Part shown: one piece after another, positions 30,701-38,016 of the stretch
How the letters are laid out: each line of letters starts with the position of its first letter
Numbering within the stretch: position 1 is the first letter of the stretch
Assembly: GCA_022072055.1 (NCBI GenBank)
Contig: JAJVIK010000012.1
Location: 1-49,255 of the forward strand
DNA from: a bacterium
GTDB lineage: Bacteria; Hinthialibacterota; Hinthialibacteria; OLB16
Length of the DNA: 49,255 nt
Reading direction: 5' to 3'
Notes under the pieces: generated by a model
Seen by the model: only the letters and a program-made list of their open reading frames with translations
Databases searched by the model: none
What the model was told of the DNA's origin: nothing
Translations under genes and position numbers: made by a program

Positions 30701-31689
30701 AACGATGGATTGTCCGCAATGATCTGGTTAAAGGCCGCGTCCGTGGCGGAGACCCCCGAGCGCATCTCCTCAAGTGCCGACCGGAACGCACCCGCCTGTG
30801 AACCACTGAGCGCGAGGACCGTGTTCAGTCCCTCAACTGAGGAGAACAGCACGGACATCTGCTCGACATTTCCCCCGGTGGCTTCCTTCACCCTTTCCAG
30901 AAAGCCCCCGAATCCTTGCGCCGCCAGCGCCGTGGAACTGAAGTCCAGCCCCAGCTCTTTCGCCAACTCCTTTGCCTCTGCGGTCGGCTTGATGATGTTG
31001 GAAATCGCCGCCTTCAACCCGGTCACTGTCTCTGACGTTCCGATTCCAGCCTTGGTCACAGCCGTAATCGAGGCGAACATTTCGTCCGATCCCAGCTTGG
31101 CGGCGGCAAAGACGGGAGAGAGCTGCCCAACACTCGCCGCAAGCTCAGGGAATGTCGTCACCCCGTTCTTCACCGCGATGAATGCCTCATCGAAGATGCC
31201 CCCAATATCGTCAACCGAGCGACCCCAAGCATTCATCACGCCCGTTCCGAGTGTGACCGCGCTGGTTACATCAGAAACGCCCGCAACCGCAGCTTTGGTC
31301 GCTTGTTCCAGAAGGGAGACCGCCTCCGCGCCATCGAAACCAGTCGCCGAGATGGCTTGGTACGCACCCTTGGAAACTTCAACGAGGTCCTTACCGAATC
31401 GAACGGAAAGCCGTTTGACACCTTCCTCGATCGTGGAAAGGTCCTTTACTCCCAGTGAAGCGATCTCACGAATGGATGCCTTGAAGTCCCCACCGAACTT
31501 GACCATCCCGGCGAAGGAGGCTGTGACTGCGGTGCCCGCGGCGGTGAAGCCTGTTCCGATTGTGCGTGAGATCTGCCCCACGCTTTTCGCCATGGACGTG
31601 ACTTGGCCACGGGCGCCCAGGAGCGCCTTACGGAGGTTCGAGGTGTCCCCTCCGATGATCCAGACCGCATCCCCCGCCTTGACCGGCAT
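27706..31689 (-). CDS. tail tape measure protein
   Basis: 1327 residues of TP901-type tape measure. The N-terminal domain IGGDTSNLRKALLGARGQVT to SLLEQATKAAVAGVSDVTSA is typical, with VSKGAYQAISATGF. A hydrophobic block (about residues 390-500, LMLAGIKAAIGVFPAMVSAV) probably inserts into the host membrane. The C-terminal half is alternating helix with GERGPELVALPAGSRV, a common tape-measure motif. By family rule its length implies a tail of roughly 200 nm. The DNA around 29400-30050 reads noticeably less GC-rich than its flanks. Confidence 0.93.
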   Translation of the reverse strand: MPVKAGDAVWIIGGDTSNLRKALLGARGQVTSMAKSVGQISRTIGTGFTAAGTAVTASFAGMVKFGGDFKASIREIASLGVKDLSTIEEGVKRLSVRFGKDLVEVSKGAYQAISATGFDGAEAVSLLEQATKAAVAGVSDVTSAVTLGTGVMNAWGRSVDDIGGIFDEAFIAVKNGVTTFPELAASVGQLSPVFAAAKLGSDEMFASITAVTKAGIGTSETVTGLKAAISNIIKPTAEAKELAKELGLDFSSTALAAQGFGGFLERVKEATGGNVEQMSVLFSSVEGLNTVLALSGSQAGAFRSALEEMRSGVSATDAAFNQIIADNPSFAFQQIWQAVKVLATEVTDALAPVLGGLTIIVSGLTSRIQEWIKENPELFQTLTTVTAGIAAFMAVTGPVLVILPSLVSGFGLFSGAISAVTGVVPLMLAGIKAAIGVFPAMVSAVAGVGSAVWGMLAAVASIGTSLAAMGASFLVFMGPFIAGAAAIGAAGYLIVDNWKGIGEAAHSMWAGIKRAWDAGSANIMKSFGTLGDAFALLWRNFATAFSSRASQFGEAFHRLKEGVLLMWEGIKGYFSKGKRDSEEALSLLKEGSAIAWTAIKEISTTAAQAMWEGILDSFKQGTDGSLSVLDLFRRSMGEFFDGLRSVISEAFGLFISGAWNTTLDALMNGLFGFLNFIDWVSWKIIDAFKNLAEKASEYWSQFKDAVTGPIDTVKGKMEEFWQSIKGWFGHSTWIDAFENLSKSANLYFGEFKDAIVASLGAVMPVLRQATPLIVLAATQMFGAGEQLEKGGIRAVVGGQQFLEAGVAMEKGGEFALSGGKSFRVAGSEIEAAVSQGISPALRDVLASIQAQNEAMAEAAQTSRGFAEQLTSDWGRIGDAATEAGERASQVTSLFEENSEALRRAGVAGVTNLSDYAAQLAYLQERLGMTQDELLQQHLADMTRTLRAGVITWGEFGSAIYLQTFGEFLADLAEQNGFAAGQIEEQQRALSEDLLALTQHLQSGMTSTWSSMMGNLVDTTSDGGDLITVAMEGMARRSREALDSISATAVVSAGAVARSAESIREEVSRAIESVRGLPGGLVTVGLAGEARAGGGVTSHPIVKVGERGPELVALPAGSRVMSHADMMAAVRGFASGGIVGLQDIVRSQRMTDQFRAMQDTFQGIHFGQTREERRAEARAWVAGIEWANAVQLRNQMEAEIRAIVRQAQVQAEAQRRIAALGLPTSGGGTTTGGGGTTSDGSLYVPSSGFGMLDSGFSAMLSALSPMPGSSGSGGSGAQGNVTISGPLVHVEHVDASNPADVDMLLGRISDVFLQRLSQAGLSVNVGVA

Positions 31690-31902
31690 TTAGGAGGTCC
31701 TCCCCAACAGCCCGTCCATGAACCTCGCGAAGCGCGACTTCCCACCCCTCGGCTCCTCGAAATCGCGTCCGCGTCCACGCTTCCCTTTCATGGCTCGGGC
31801 CTCTCGCTCCTTGCGTTCAACCAGCATTTCGTGGAAGAGGTAGAACTGCCTGTTTGTCCACTCCTCCATCTCCCGCCAGCTCAGATGCCATTCCGCCATC
31901 AT
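31690..31902 (-). CDS. tail assembly chaperone, frameshift extension (T part)
   Basis: 70 residues as a separate frame, MMAEWHLSWREMEEWTNRQF onward, basic at the end. It lies in the -1 frame relative to the preceding chaperone gene and that frame stays open back to the slippery site at 31992-31998. The fused product would be about 213 residues. The fused region reads EPEHEARILEWMMAEWHLSW, continuous and natural. Position directly before the tape measure gene matches lambda G/GT logic. Confidence 0.8.
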   Translation of the reverse strand: MMAEWHLSWREMEEWTNRQFYLFHEMLVERKEREARAMKGKRGRGRDFEEPRGGKSRFARFMDGLLGRTS

Positions 31903-32330
31903 CCATTCGAGGATTCTGGCTTCGTGCTCTGGTTCGCTGGGTGTTCCGGTTCCATATCGGCCTTCTTCCGAGCCAAGACCTGGTCCCTCTCGAAAGGGCC
32001 ATTCAACAACCTTTGCACCTCCACCAATGCCGTCATTACCTCACTGTTGGTTGCGTTGTCGTCCAATTCCTTCTTGTCCGCGCGCATCCTCGGATGGAAC
32101 TCATAGAAGAAGTCGAGTGCGGTATCGATGCAACGCAGCGCTCGCGCCGGATCGGATTCAGCTACCATTCCGTCCTCTAAGATGGGGATCAGCTTCTTCA
32201 GCATCTCGCGCGCGGCGCGGCGTCCACACTCCTTCCACGTGTACGTCTTGCCGGCCAGGGTGATTTGCACCTCACCCCACTTCCCGTTTGCTCCCAGAAT
32301 TTCACTCACCGTGCCCATCTGCTGATCCAT
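31899..32330 (-). CDS. tail assembly chaperone (G-like)
   Basis: 143 residues: VQITLAGKTYTWKECGRRAA, KLIPILEDGMVAESDPARAL and CIDTALDFFYEFHPRM, then a divergent tail after codon 113. It is the short chaperone binding the tape measure during tail assembly. Codons 111-113 read GGC CCT TTC, making the heptamer C CCT TTC for a -1 frameshift that would replace the last 30 residues with a 100-residue extension. Confidence 0.8.
   Translation of the reverse strand: MDQQMGTVSEILGANGKWGEVQITLAGKTYTWKECGRRAAREMLKKLIPILEDGMVAESDPARALRCIDTALDFFYEFHPRMRADKKELDDNATNSEVMTALVEVQRLLNGPFERDQVLARKKADMEPEHPANQSTKPESSNG
31992..31998 (-). promoter_or_regulatory. -1 programmed frameshift slippery heptamer
   Basis: On the minus strand, CCCTTTC in the pattern X XXY YYZ, aligned with the zero frame of the 31899-32330 gene (codons Pro112 and Phe113). 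After slippage the -1 frame is open for 100 codons through to the 31690 stop. The heptamer class and gene position fit phage tail chaperone frameshifts. Confidence 0.75.
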
Positions 32331-32399
32331 TTCAATACCTCCTCATGCTGGAAAAGGGGGCAGGCGCTCGGCTCAAAGCGCCCACCCCCCATGTTGCGG

Positions 32400-32930
32400 T
32401 TACGCCGGTTGGTACTGGTGCCACTGGTAGCCCGCGGGGATCGCGTCCGTGCCAAACACGTCGATCATTCCGCGCTGCGTCGCCAGCTTCCAAATGCCGC
32501 CGACGGGCGGGTCAAAGGAAATCTCCACGCTGGGGAAGTACAGAATCCCGATCTTCCCGACCTCGATGATCAGCGAGGCCCGCGTGTGAATGTTCGAGAA
32601 CGTGAACACCCCGCCCGCCTCGGACCCGTTTGTGGCCCACCCGTAGACCTTCGCGCCGACCTCGTAGGCGGTGATCTCGATGGACTCGATCCCGACCGCG
32701 TTGCGGATCTTCTCGGTCTTCACCTGTCGCGCGGGCGGCTTCACGATCAGCGCGTTCTCATCCACGTTCGTGAAGGAGAAATCGTCCTCCGCGAACTCGA
32801 ATGGGCAGACCACCCAGGGGGCTTTGTCTGACCAGTCCATGAGCGCTCCGAAAGCCGGTAACGTCGGAACCGCCTGCGCCGCGCTCGGGGCCCGGGCGAC
32901 CGATGCGAATCTGTAGGTGTCAATCGACAT
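32400..32930 (-). CDS. major tail (tube) protein
   Basis: 176 residues, placed between the tail terminator and tail chaperone genes, the usual slot of the tube protein. Beta-rich sequence includes DDFSFTNVDENALIVKPPAR, IESIEITAYEVGAKVYGWAT and ASLIIEVGKIGILYFPSVEI. It would polymerise into the tail tube around the tape measure. Family assignment is by position and fold character. Confidence 0.75.
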   Translation of the reverse strand: MSIDTYRFASVARAPSAAQAVPTLPAFGALMDWSDKAPWVVCPFEFAEDDFSFTNVDENALIVKPPARQVKTEKIRNAVGIESIEITAYEVGAKVYGWATNGSEAGGVFTFSNIHTRASLIIEVGKIGILYFPSVEISFDPPVGGIWKLATQRGMIDVFGTDAIPAGYQWHQYQPA

Positions 32931-32939
32931 GTTCCTCTC

Positions 32940-33335
32940 CTACTCCGTGAGGATTTGATACGTGGCCAGATAACACGGCCAACCCGTTTCTTTGTCGCGG
33001 ATGCCCGGCGCCATGCTCAGACACCGCGAGTACTTCAGCTCTCCACTCGCAACTGCTTCCGTCGCGCCATGCAGGCGGTCCAAGAGCAGCATCGCCACGG
33101 CCCGCGCGGAGGTGACCAAGCTGTCCCCGCCCATGCACTTGAACAGGTATCGCCCGCCCATCACCGCCTCGGCCGGCTCGACTTCCTCGGTCAGCGGTTC
33201 AACCCTCACCGCCTTCTGGGTGTTGTCGAACCCAGCCGGGACCTCGTACCCGTACACCCGGTCGCCCACCGCATCCGCGAATGGGTTTCCAGGCGCCCGC
33301 AGGAACTCAACGATCACCTGCACGCTGTCCGACAT
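32940..33335 (-). CDS. tail terminator-like protein
   Basis: 131 residues: VIVEFLRAPGNPFADAVGDR, RYLFKCMGGDSLVTSARAVA and LLLDRLHGATEAVASGELKY. Size, order (after the gp10-like gene, before the tube gene) and the DRLHG helix resemble DUF3168-type tail terminators, which cap the tail at the head side. Its start abuts the gp10-like gene (shared base). Confidence 0.7.
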   Translation of the reverse strand: MSDSVQVIVEFLRAPGNPFADAVGDRVYGYEVPAGFDNTQKAVRVEPLTEEVEPAEAVMGGRYLFKCMGGDSLVTSARAVAMLLLDRLHGATEAVASGELKYSRCLSMAPGIRDKETGWPCYLATYQILTE

Positions 33336-33688
33336 CAGGCCCAGTCCCTGGCATTGAAGTCGCGCCGCGCGTCCTCAAACGCGGTCGAGAGGTATGGCCT
33401 CGCGGGCATCTTCACCGTCCCGAATTCGAGGTACGCGCCGTAACCGGATTCCGTCGCTACCCGGAACGACATCTTTCCCACCGGATGCACCGCAATCGAG
33501 TCACGATTATGACCTCCAACGTAACCAGTCCTGTGATCTGGTGTCTTCAGTACTGGAGACCCAATCGGTGGAGGGCGCTTCGAGAGCTCGGCCATCGTCT
33601 CGGCGAACTCCTGCAACTTCGCCCGACTCTGCCTCGACATCTCGCGGAGCGCCGCGTTGAACCGATCCGAGATGCGAACGTCAGCCAT
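33335..33688 (-). CDS. HK97 gp10-like neck protein
   Basis: 117 residues; RFNAALREMSRQSRAKLQEF helical start, then ATESGYGAYLEFGTVKMPAR and PYLSTAFEDARRD, the signature ending of the HK97 gp10 family. It acts in joining tail and head. It overlaps the upstream stop by one base (TGATG). Confidence 0.85.
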   Translation of the reverse strand: MADVRISDRFNAALREMSRQSRAKLQEFAETMAELSKRPPPIGSPVLKTPDHRTGYVGGHNRDSIAVHPVGKMSFRVATESGYGAYLEFGTVKMPARPYLSTAFEDARRDFNARDWA

Positions 33689-34182
33689 CAGCCGAACACC
33701 ATCTCCAGCCGAAGTTTCTGGCTGCCCGTTCCGGTGAGATCGATGTTCTTCGCCGAGGCCCCCACGTCGGGAGCCTGCTCGTTCCCGAAGTAGAGCGAGG
33801 CCTGGCCCGGCTTGATCTCATCGCTCCAGGCCGCGCCCTTGAACGCATAGCCGTTCGTGGCCCCGGTCTTGATGATGATCGGGTTCGCGTTCGCGGGGTC
33901 GGGCCGCGCAAACAGCATCTGCAACTTCAGGCCATTCATGCTTCGGGTCGCGCCATTCGTCGCGGTCAACGCCGTGAGGTCGAGGGTCAGAGCTCCAGCA
34001 ACAAGCGTGGCCTCCACCGACACGACCTCCGTGCAGGGCAGCGACGGATCGACCGGGAATGTCTGGGTCAGATTCCACTGATCGTGGGTGACCACCTTCT
34101 TGCTGGCCGCCGACGCTGGGGCGTTACCCGGCAGCGTCTCGTTCACGGTCAGCTTCATTTCGAGAGTTCCGGCAACCGACAT
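33688..34182 (-). CDS. hypothetical virion protein
   Basis: 164 residues, preceded by AAAGGAGG. Thr/Ala/Asn-rich beta sequence such as EVVSVEATLVAGALTLDLTA and IDLTGTGSQKLRLEMVFG. It lies within the neck gene block, which would fit a minor neck or decoration protein. No family is recognised. Confidence 0.6.
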   Translation of the reverse strand: MSVAGTLEMKLTVNETLPGNAPASAASKKVVTHDQWNLTQTFPVDPSLPCTEVVSVEATLVAGALTLDLTALTATNGATRSMNGLKLQMLFARPDPANANPIIIKTGATNGYAFKGAAWSDEIKPGQASLYFGNEQAPDVGASAKNIDLTGTGSQKLRLEMVFG

Positions 34183-34197
34183 TGATTTGCCTCCTTT

Positions 34198-34581
34198 TCA
34201 GTTTTTCGAGCCGCCCGTGATTCGACGGCAGTTGACGACCAAGCACCCTGGCTCTTGTCTCGGCTCCCCCAAAATCGCGTAGATGATTGGAGACCCGAGG
34301 TCCGCCTCGAAAAGCTTGGTCACCTTCAATCGGTCTCTTCCGCTGACAACCGTCGCCAGCGGGAGGAGAATGGTTCGGTCTTCCAGGGTCACCTGCGACC
34401 CGTCCTGCGCCTCGCGGACACCCGCCTTGAGCGCCTCGGATATCTGCACGCCGCAGCGCGTGGGAGTCCCGCTCGCCGCGTAGGTGATCGAGGGTTCAGC
34501 CGCTTCCGTGTTTACCGTTGCCGGCAACACCTCGCAGGTGTCCCTCATCATCCGTTCTTGCAGCGCTTGGCCACTGATCAT
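34198..34581 (-). CDS. head closure / neck protein
   Basis: 127 residues from MISGQALQERMMRDTCEVLP; this ATG overlaps the stop of the connector gene (ATGA). Beta-rich with TRCGVQISEAL, VTLEDRTILLPLATVVSGRD and RLKVTKLFEADLGSPIIYAI, as in small head-tail adaptors that plug the portal after packaging. The call is supported by gene order. Confidence 0.7.
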   Translation of the reverse strand: MISGQALQERMMRDTCEVLPATVNTEAAEPSITYAASGTPTRCGVQISEALKAGVREAQDGSQVTLEDRTILLPLATVVSGRDRLKVTKLFEADLGSPIIYAILGEPRQEPGCLVVNCRRITGGSKN

Positions 34582-34907
34582 CGCCACAGCCTCCGGCGCC
34601 CTCGCAGAATCTCGCGCGCCCTCGGGTCGATCTCCGCCTCGGTGAAGGCCACCCCGTGCGGCAACGTCGCGCTCGCCAATCCCTCGACTCCACGCTTCGC
34701 CGCCATCGCCTCAACGAGAATCACCGCCGCGTCCTCCAACTCCTGAACCGCATCCGGATACTCCGGGAAACTGCTCAGGTTGCAGTACGTGACGACGAAA
34801 CTCATCGCCCGCGTCACCAGGTCCTCGATGTACGCGGCGTTTGTCTGGCCGATCTCAGGGTTGGCCTGCACACGCTCAAGGATTCGACCCTGGGCGTACG
34901 GACTCAC
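34578..34907 (-). CDS. head-tail connector (adaptor) protein
   Basis: 109 residues. The helical core AYIEDLVTRAMSFVVTYCNL and YPDAVQELEDAAVILVEAMA matches the gp6/gp15-type adaptor pattern, and the GLASATLPHGVAFTEAEIDP segment follows it. It binds the portal ring. It overlaps the preceding gene by ATGA. Confidence 0.78.
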   Translation of the reverse strand: MSPYAQGRILERVQANPEIGQTNAAYIEDLVTRAMSFVVTYCNLSSFPEYPDAVQELEDAAVILVEAMAAKRGVEGLASATLPHGVAFTEAEIDPRAREILRGRRRLWR

Positions 34908-35233
34908 CCCTTCTTACCCTTCACATCGGGGTCGGCGACCCCTTGTGCCTGCTGGTCGTCGGTCTGGTCACCCTCGGCTTTGGCCTTTCCCACCCCGAAG
35001 ACCTTGATCTTCTTTTCGTGGTAAAGGGCCTTGATCTGTTCCGCCCTTGGGTGACTCGCGTCCACCACAACGATGTCGAAAGGCTCGGTCTCGTTCGGCA
35101 AGAACAGGTCGGGATTCCGATAGAGCAGGTGTCCGCCCGCAATCGCCTCGTTGAGCTTCCGAACCGCCTCGACCGGAACGCGCGTGGCCAGGGCGTACAC
35201 GCCAACCCGCGCAACTTTCGGTGCTAGTGCCAT
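34904..35233 (-). CDS. hypothetical protein between capsid and connector genes
   Basis: 109 residues. A folded N-terminal part has VARVGVYALATRVPVEAVRK and FDIVVVDASHPRAEQIKALY, followed by a charged tail, KAEGDQTDDQQAQGVADPDV. Such small proteins are common after capsid genes but vary in role. It is coupled to the connector gene. Confidence 0.6.
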   Translation of the reverse strand: MALAPKVARVGVYALATRVPVEAVRKLNEAIAGGHLLYRNPDLFLPNETEPFDIVVVDASHPRAEQIKALYHEKKIKVFGVGKAKAEGDQTDDQQAQGVADPDVKGKKG

Positions 35234-35260
35234 AATCTCTCCTTTCCCGTCTGCCCGAGG

Positions 35261-36235
35261 TCACTGGGTCTGTACGACGATGCCGCCAAGGTCCTTGACG
35301 GACGTCGCCTTCTTGTCCCAGTTGCTGCCCGTGCCGATCGCGCCCGCGGTCGGATTCGCGCCGCCATTGGTGACATCCCAGGTGAACCCCTTGAGGCCGA
35401 GGTTGATGGCGTATTCGGCCTGCACGCGCCCGACGAGGTTCTCAAGGCCAGTGACAACCTCGGCCGCGACGGATTCGGCCTCGCTCTCGACGACCTCCGC
35501 CGCGCCGACCGTGAGACCCAGGGTCCGGTAGGTCGTGGGCGATCCGGCCACCACGAGGGAGGGGGAATCGATCACCACCACGGGCTTGCCGAGGGTGCCG
35601 GGACTGCCACCGTAGACCACGGTGTTGGCAATGCCGTACACCTTGTCGGTGATCGCCTGCTGAATCAGGTCGAAGAAGGGCTTGGAGTGCATGACCAAGC
35701 AGGCCACGCGCTGGGCCGCGTCGCCGAGCTTCGACATGCCGCTCACGATGGCCGAGTGCTTCATCGTGGCCGCCGTGCCGTCGAACACCAGCGCGCTGCC
35801 CGAGACACCCTCCAGGGCGGCGACCAGCGCGGCAAGAACGATGTCGATGTGGTCCTGGATTTTGGCCACCCCGACCTGCTTGCCGAAAACAAACGACATC
35901 AGCTCGGGGGTGGCTCCCATCTTTTTCCAGGCGTCGAGGGTTTGCGCGACGGGCCCCATCTTGCGATTGAGCTTAACGGTGGCGATCTCCGCCTGAGTGA
36001 GCGCGATGTCGGTCACGCCGGACACCGATGTGGTGTCGCGTCGCGTGACCAGACCCGAGGTCATCGGGAAGAACGCCGACTTGCTGTAATTGCCGGGAAG
36101 TTTTTCGGACCGCAGCACGATGGCCCCATTGCTGGCCGCGTTGAAGAGGTTCAGATTCTGCGCCAGAACCTCCACTTGGCCGCTCTGGAACTGCTCATCG
36201 TAGATGACGAAGTCCGAGGCTTTGCCGATTGCCAT
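35261..36235 (-). CDS. major capsid protein (HK97 fold)
   Basis: 324 residues. Follows scaffold and portal genes, with capsid-type sequence: FQSGQVEVLAQNLNLFNAAS, KMGPVAQTLDAWKKMGATPE, VACLVMHSKPFFDLIQQAIT, GKPVVVIDSPSLVVAGSPTT and QAEYAINLGLKGFTWDVTNG, the pattern of gp13-like HK97-fold coat proteins. No protease gene is seen, so no proteolytic maturation is implied. Confidence 0.88.
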   Translation of the reverse strand: MAIGKASDFVIYDEQFQSGQVEVLAQNLNLFNAASNGAIVLRSEKLPGNYSKSAFFPMTSGLVTRRDTTSVSGVTDIALTQAEIATVKLNRKMGPVAQTLDAWKKMGATPELMSFVFGKQVGVAKIQDHIDIVLAALVAALEGVSGSALVFDGTAATMKHSAIVSGMSKLGDAAQRVACLVMHSKPFFDLIQQAITDKVYGIANTVVYGGSPGTLGKPVVVIDSPSLVVAGSPTTYRTLGLTVGAAEVVESEAESVAAEVVTGLENLVGRVQAEYAINLGLKGFTWDVTNGGANPTAGAIGTGSNWDKKATSVKDLGGIVVQTQ

Positions 36236-36238
36236 GAG

Positions 36239-36853
36239 TTACTCTCCTTGCAAGAGCAGACGCGTGTACTCCTCTTGGCCGTGTTCCTTGATGAACGCGG
36301 CCTTATCCGCGTCGCTCTTCAGGTCCTTGAATGAGGCAGCGCCTTTCGCGCCGCCCGAAGGTCGCTTGCCCGTGTCCAATCTCTTCAACACCTCGGCTTC
36401 CACCGCGGCGTCAAAGGAGGCCTTCAACACTTTCCCAACCTTGCGGATGTCCTCGACAGATTCGCGTGGCGAAAGAAGCACCTCGGAGAAGGGCGCCAAC
36501 TCCAACTCCGAGAGGGCCGCGTGGGCTTCCTCGCGGAACTGCTTGGCCTTGAGCTCCGATTGGAGGCGCGCCAGTTCCTGCTCGCGCTTCTCATAGAGCT
36601 CCTGATATTTCCCTTGCTCTTCGAGCCGCTTCTTCTCCGCCTCTCGTTGCGCGACTTCGAGCTCCTCCTGGTGCTTGCGCGCCCAGGCCTCATGGGCCTT
36701 GCTGATGGCTCGGTCCAGGTCGCTTTGGGAGAACTTCGCCTCTTCTTTTGACTGCTCGGAACCCGACGAATCACCGCCCTCTCCACCGACCTTCTTTTGG
36801 TCAGCGGATTGGTCAGCGCTCTTGTCAGTTTCCTTCGGCTTCTGATCGGGCAC
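36239..36853 (-). CDS. capsid scaffold protein
   Basis: 204 residues, GTG start after AGGAGG. A charged disordered N-terminus is followed by a long coiled coil, AISKAHEAWARKHQEELEVA to ELARLQSELKAKQFREEAHA, and a C-terminal capsid-binding helix region ending EEYTRLLLQGE, typical of DUF4355-type scaffolds. It begins just below the tandem palindromes at 36915-36961 and ends 3 bp before the capsid gene. Confidence 0.85.
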   Translation of the reverse strand: MPDQKPKETDKSADQSADQKKVGGEGGDSSGSEQSKEEAKFSQSDLDRAISKAHEAWARKHQEELEVAQREAEKKRLEEQGKYQELYEKREQELARLQSELKAKQFREEAHAALSELELAPFSEVLLSPRESVEDIRKVGKVLKASFDAAVEAEVLKRLDTGKRPSGGAKGAASFKDLKSDADKAAFIKEHGQEEYTRLLLQGE

Positions 36854-36914
36854 AGAACAACCTCCTGGTCATGAGTTTGACCGCGAGGAGAATCTACACC
36901 CGATTTTGGGGGGA

Positions 36915-36961
36915 CCGCTGTATATAGCGGTTGAGGGGGTCCAAAACGCGATATATAGCGG
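36915..36961. promoter_or_regulatory. tandem NrdR-box-like palindromes
   Basis: Two 16-bp sites, CCGCTGTATATAGCGG (36915-36930) and ACGCGATATATAGCGG (36946-36961), start exactly 31 bp apart. Against the NrdR box ACACWATATNTWGTGT they match 10 and 11 of 15 informative positions. NrdR boxes classically occur as pairs separated by 15-16 bp, as here. They lie between the NrdR-like gene and the scaffold gene, and both contain TATATA that could double as a -10. Binding is inferred. Confidence 0.6.
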
Positions 36962-37198
36962 TTACATAGGTTGGGAAAGAGCCAATTTGGCCTTGGCTTG
37001 GTCCAAAATGTGAAGGGCTTCCTGTATCCGAAACGCGGCGTCCAGGTCCGGGAGGTCCTGGGTTTCAAAGGTCGTCCAGCGATGGCGACATCGGCGACAT
37101 TCGCGCCGTCGCGAGATGTACTCCTCTCCCTCGTGAGTCGCCTTGTCTTCCGCTCTCAGGACTCGACTGAATGGGTGACCACAGTCAGGGCATCGCAT
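36962..37198 (-). CDS. NrdR-like zinc-ribbon regulator lacking the ATP cone
   Basis: 78 residues from MRCPDCGHPFSRVLRAEDKA, ATG preceded by GAGGAG inside the end of the upstream gene. Four cysteines (3, 6, 34, 37) and the block SRRRECRRCRHRWTTFET reproduce the NrdR DNA-binding zinc ribbon (RRRECxxCxxRFTTYE). NrdR proteins are about 150 residues with an ATP-cone sensing nucleotides; here the ribbon is followed only by one helix, FRIQEALHILDQAKAKLALS. It is thus probably nucleotide-insensitive. NrdR-box-like sites follow immediately. Confidence 0.75.
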   Translation of the reverse strand: MRCPDCGHPFSRVLRAEDKATHEGEEYISRRRECRRCRHRWTTFETQDLPDLDAAFRIQEALHILDQAKAKLALSQPM

Positions 37199-37202
37199 GC
37201 GA

Positions 37203-38015
37203 TCACTCCTCCTCGGGGTAAGCACCACGGGCCTTCGCGGTCGCCGCCGTGCGCTCGTTGGCGCGGCGCTCCATTCCGGTCTTCTGGCTGTCGCTCGTCC
37301 CATAGGCCAAGGTGCAGCGACAGCGCGGGTGGAAGGGCGGCATGCGGTGTCCGGATGGAAATTCCTCGTCGATCCCAATCACTCCAGCCGCTTCATTCGC
37401 GGCACAGATGTCCGACACTCGCGAGTCTCCCACCGTGATGGAGGCCTTCCAACGATTCCCGCGCGCCTTGGCTTCGGCCTCCCTGGCCGCCGCCGTGGCA
37501 AACCTGGCTTCGGTCGCCGCGATGACCTCGCGTCGGTCCCGCAGGAGCTTCTGGAATTCGCGGTCCAAGCGCCGCTCCACTTGTGCATCGGGAAGATCCA
37601 ACGACTCCAGGTATTCCCGCAGCCTCTCGTACTGGGCTACGCGCTGCGCGTCCAACCCCTTCACCACGTCCATCCGCCTGGCGATCTCCCGAGGCCCCCA
37701 GCCGTGTTCCAAACCGTCTGCAATCAATTGACCCAGCTTCTCCAGTTCTGTGTCGAAGAGGTTCGTGGCCAACGTTCGGGCCTGCCTTCGAGCCTGGTCC
37801 GTGGCCAGTTTGACAGCCTTCTCGTAAGCGACGGGTGAAAGGTCCGCCGAGATAGATCGAATTGCCGCCGTTCGCAAGACCAGGAAGAGGGTGTCGTTCA
37901 ATCCCTCCTTCGTCTTCTGAAAGCCCTCCTCCATAACCTTCCGGAGTTCTGGCCCGAAGGCCGCGTATACCCCATGCCCCTCGAGGGCTGCGACGAGTGC
38001 CTGCAGCTCAGTCAT
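37203..38015 (-). CDS. minor head / head morphogenesis protein (Mu gpF-like)
   Basis: 270 residues. Helical N-terminal part, then the Mu F-like C-terminal domain: SITVGDSRVSDICAANEAAG, VIGIDEEFPSGHRMPPFHPR and CRCTLAYG. The DSRV..C..N and PPFHPRCRC features are characteristic. It associates with the portal inside the head and may be ejected. It follows the portal gene by one base. Confidence 0.88.
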   Translation of the reverse strand: MTELQALVAALEGHGVYAAFGPELRKVMEEGFQKTKEGLNDTLFLVLRTAAIRSISADLSPVAYEKAVKLATDQARRQARTLATNLFDTELEKLGQLIADGLEHGWGPREIARRMDVVKGLDAQRVAQYERLREYLESLDLPDAQVERRLDREFQKLLRDRREVIAATEARFATAAAREAEAKARGNRWKASITVGDSRVSDICAANEAAGVIGIDEEFPSGHRMPPFHPRCRCTLAYGTSDSQKTGMERRANERTAATAKARGAYPEEE

Positions 38016-38016
38016 C

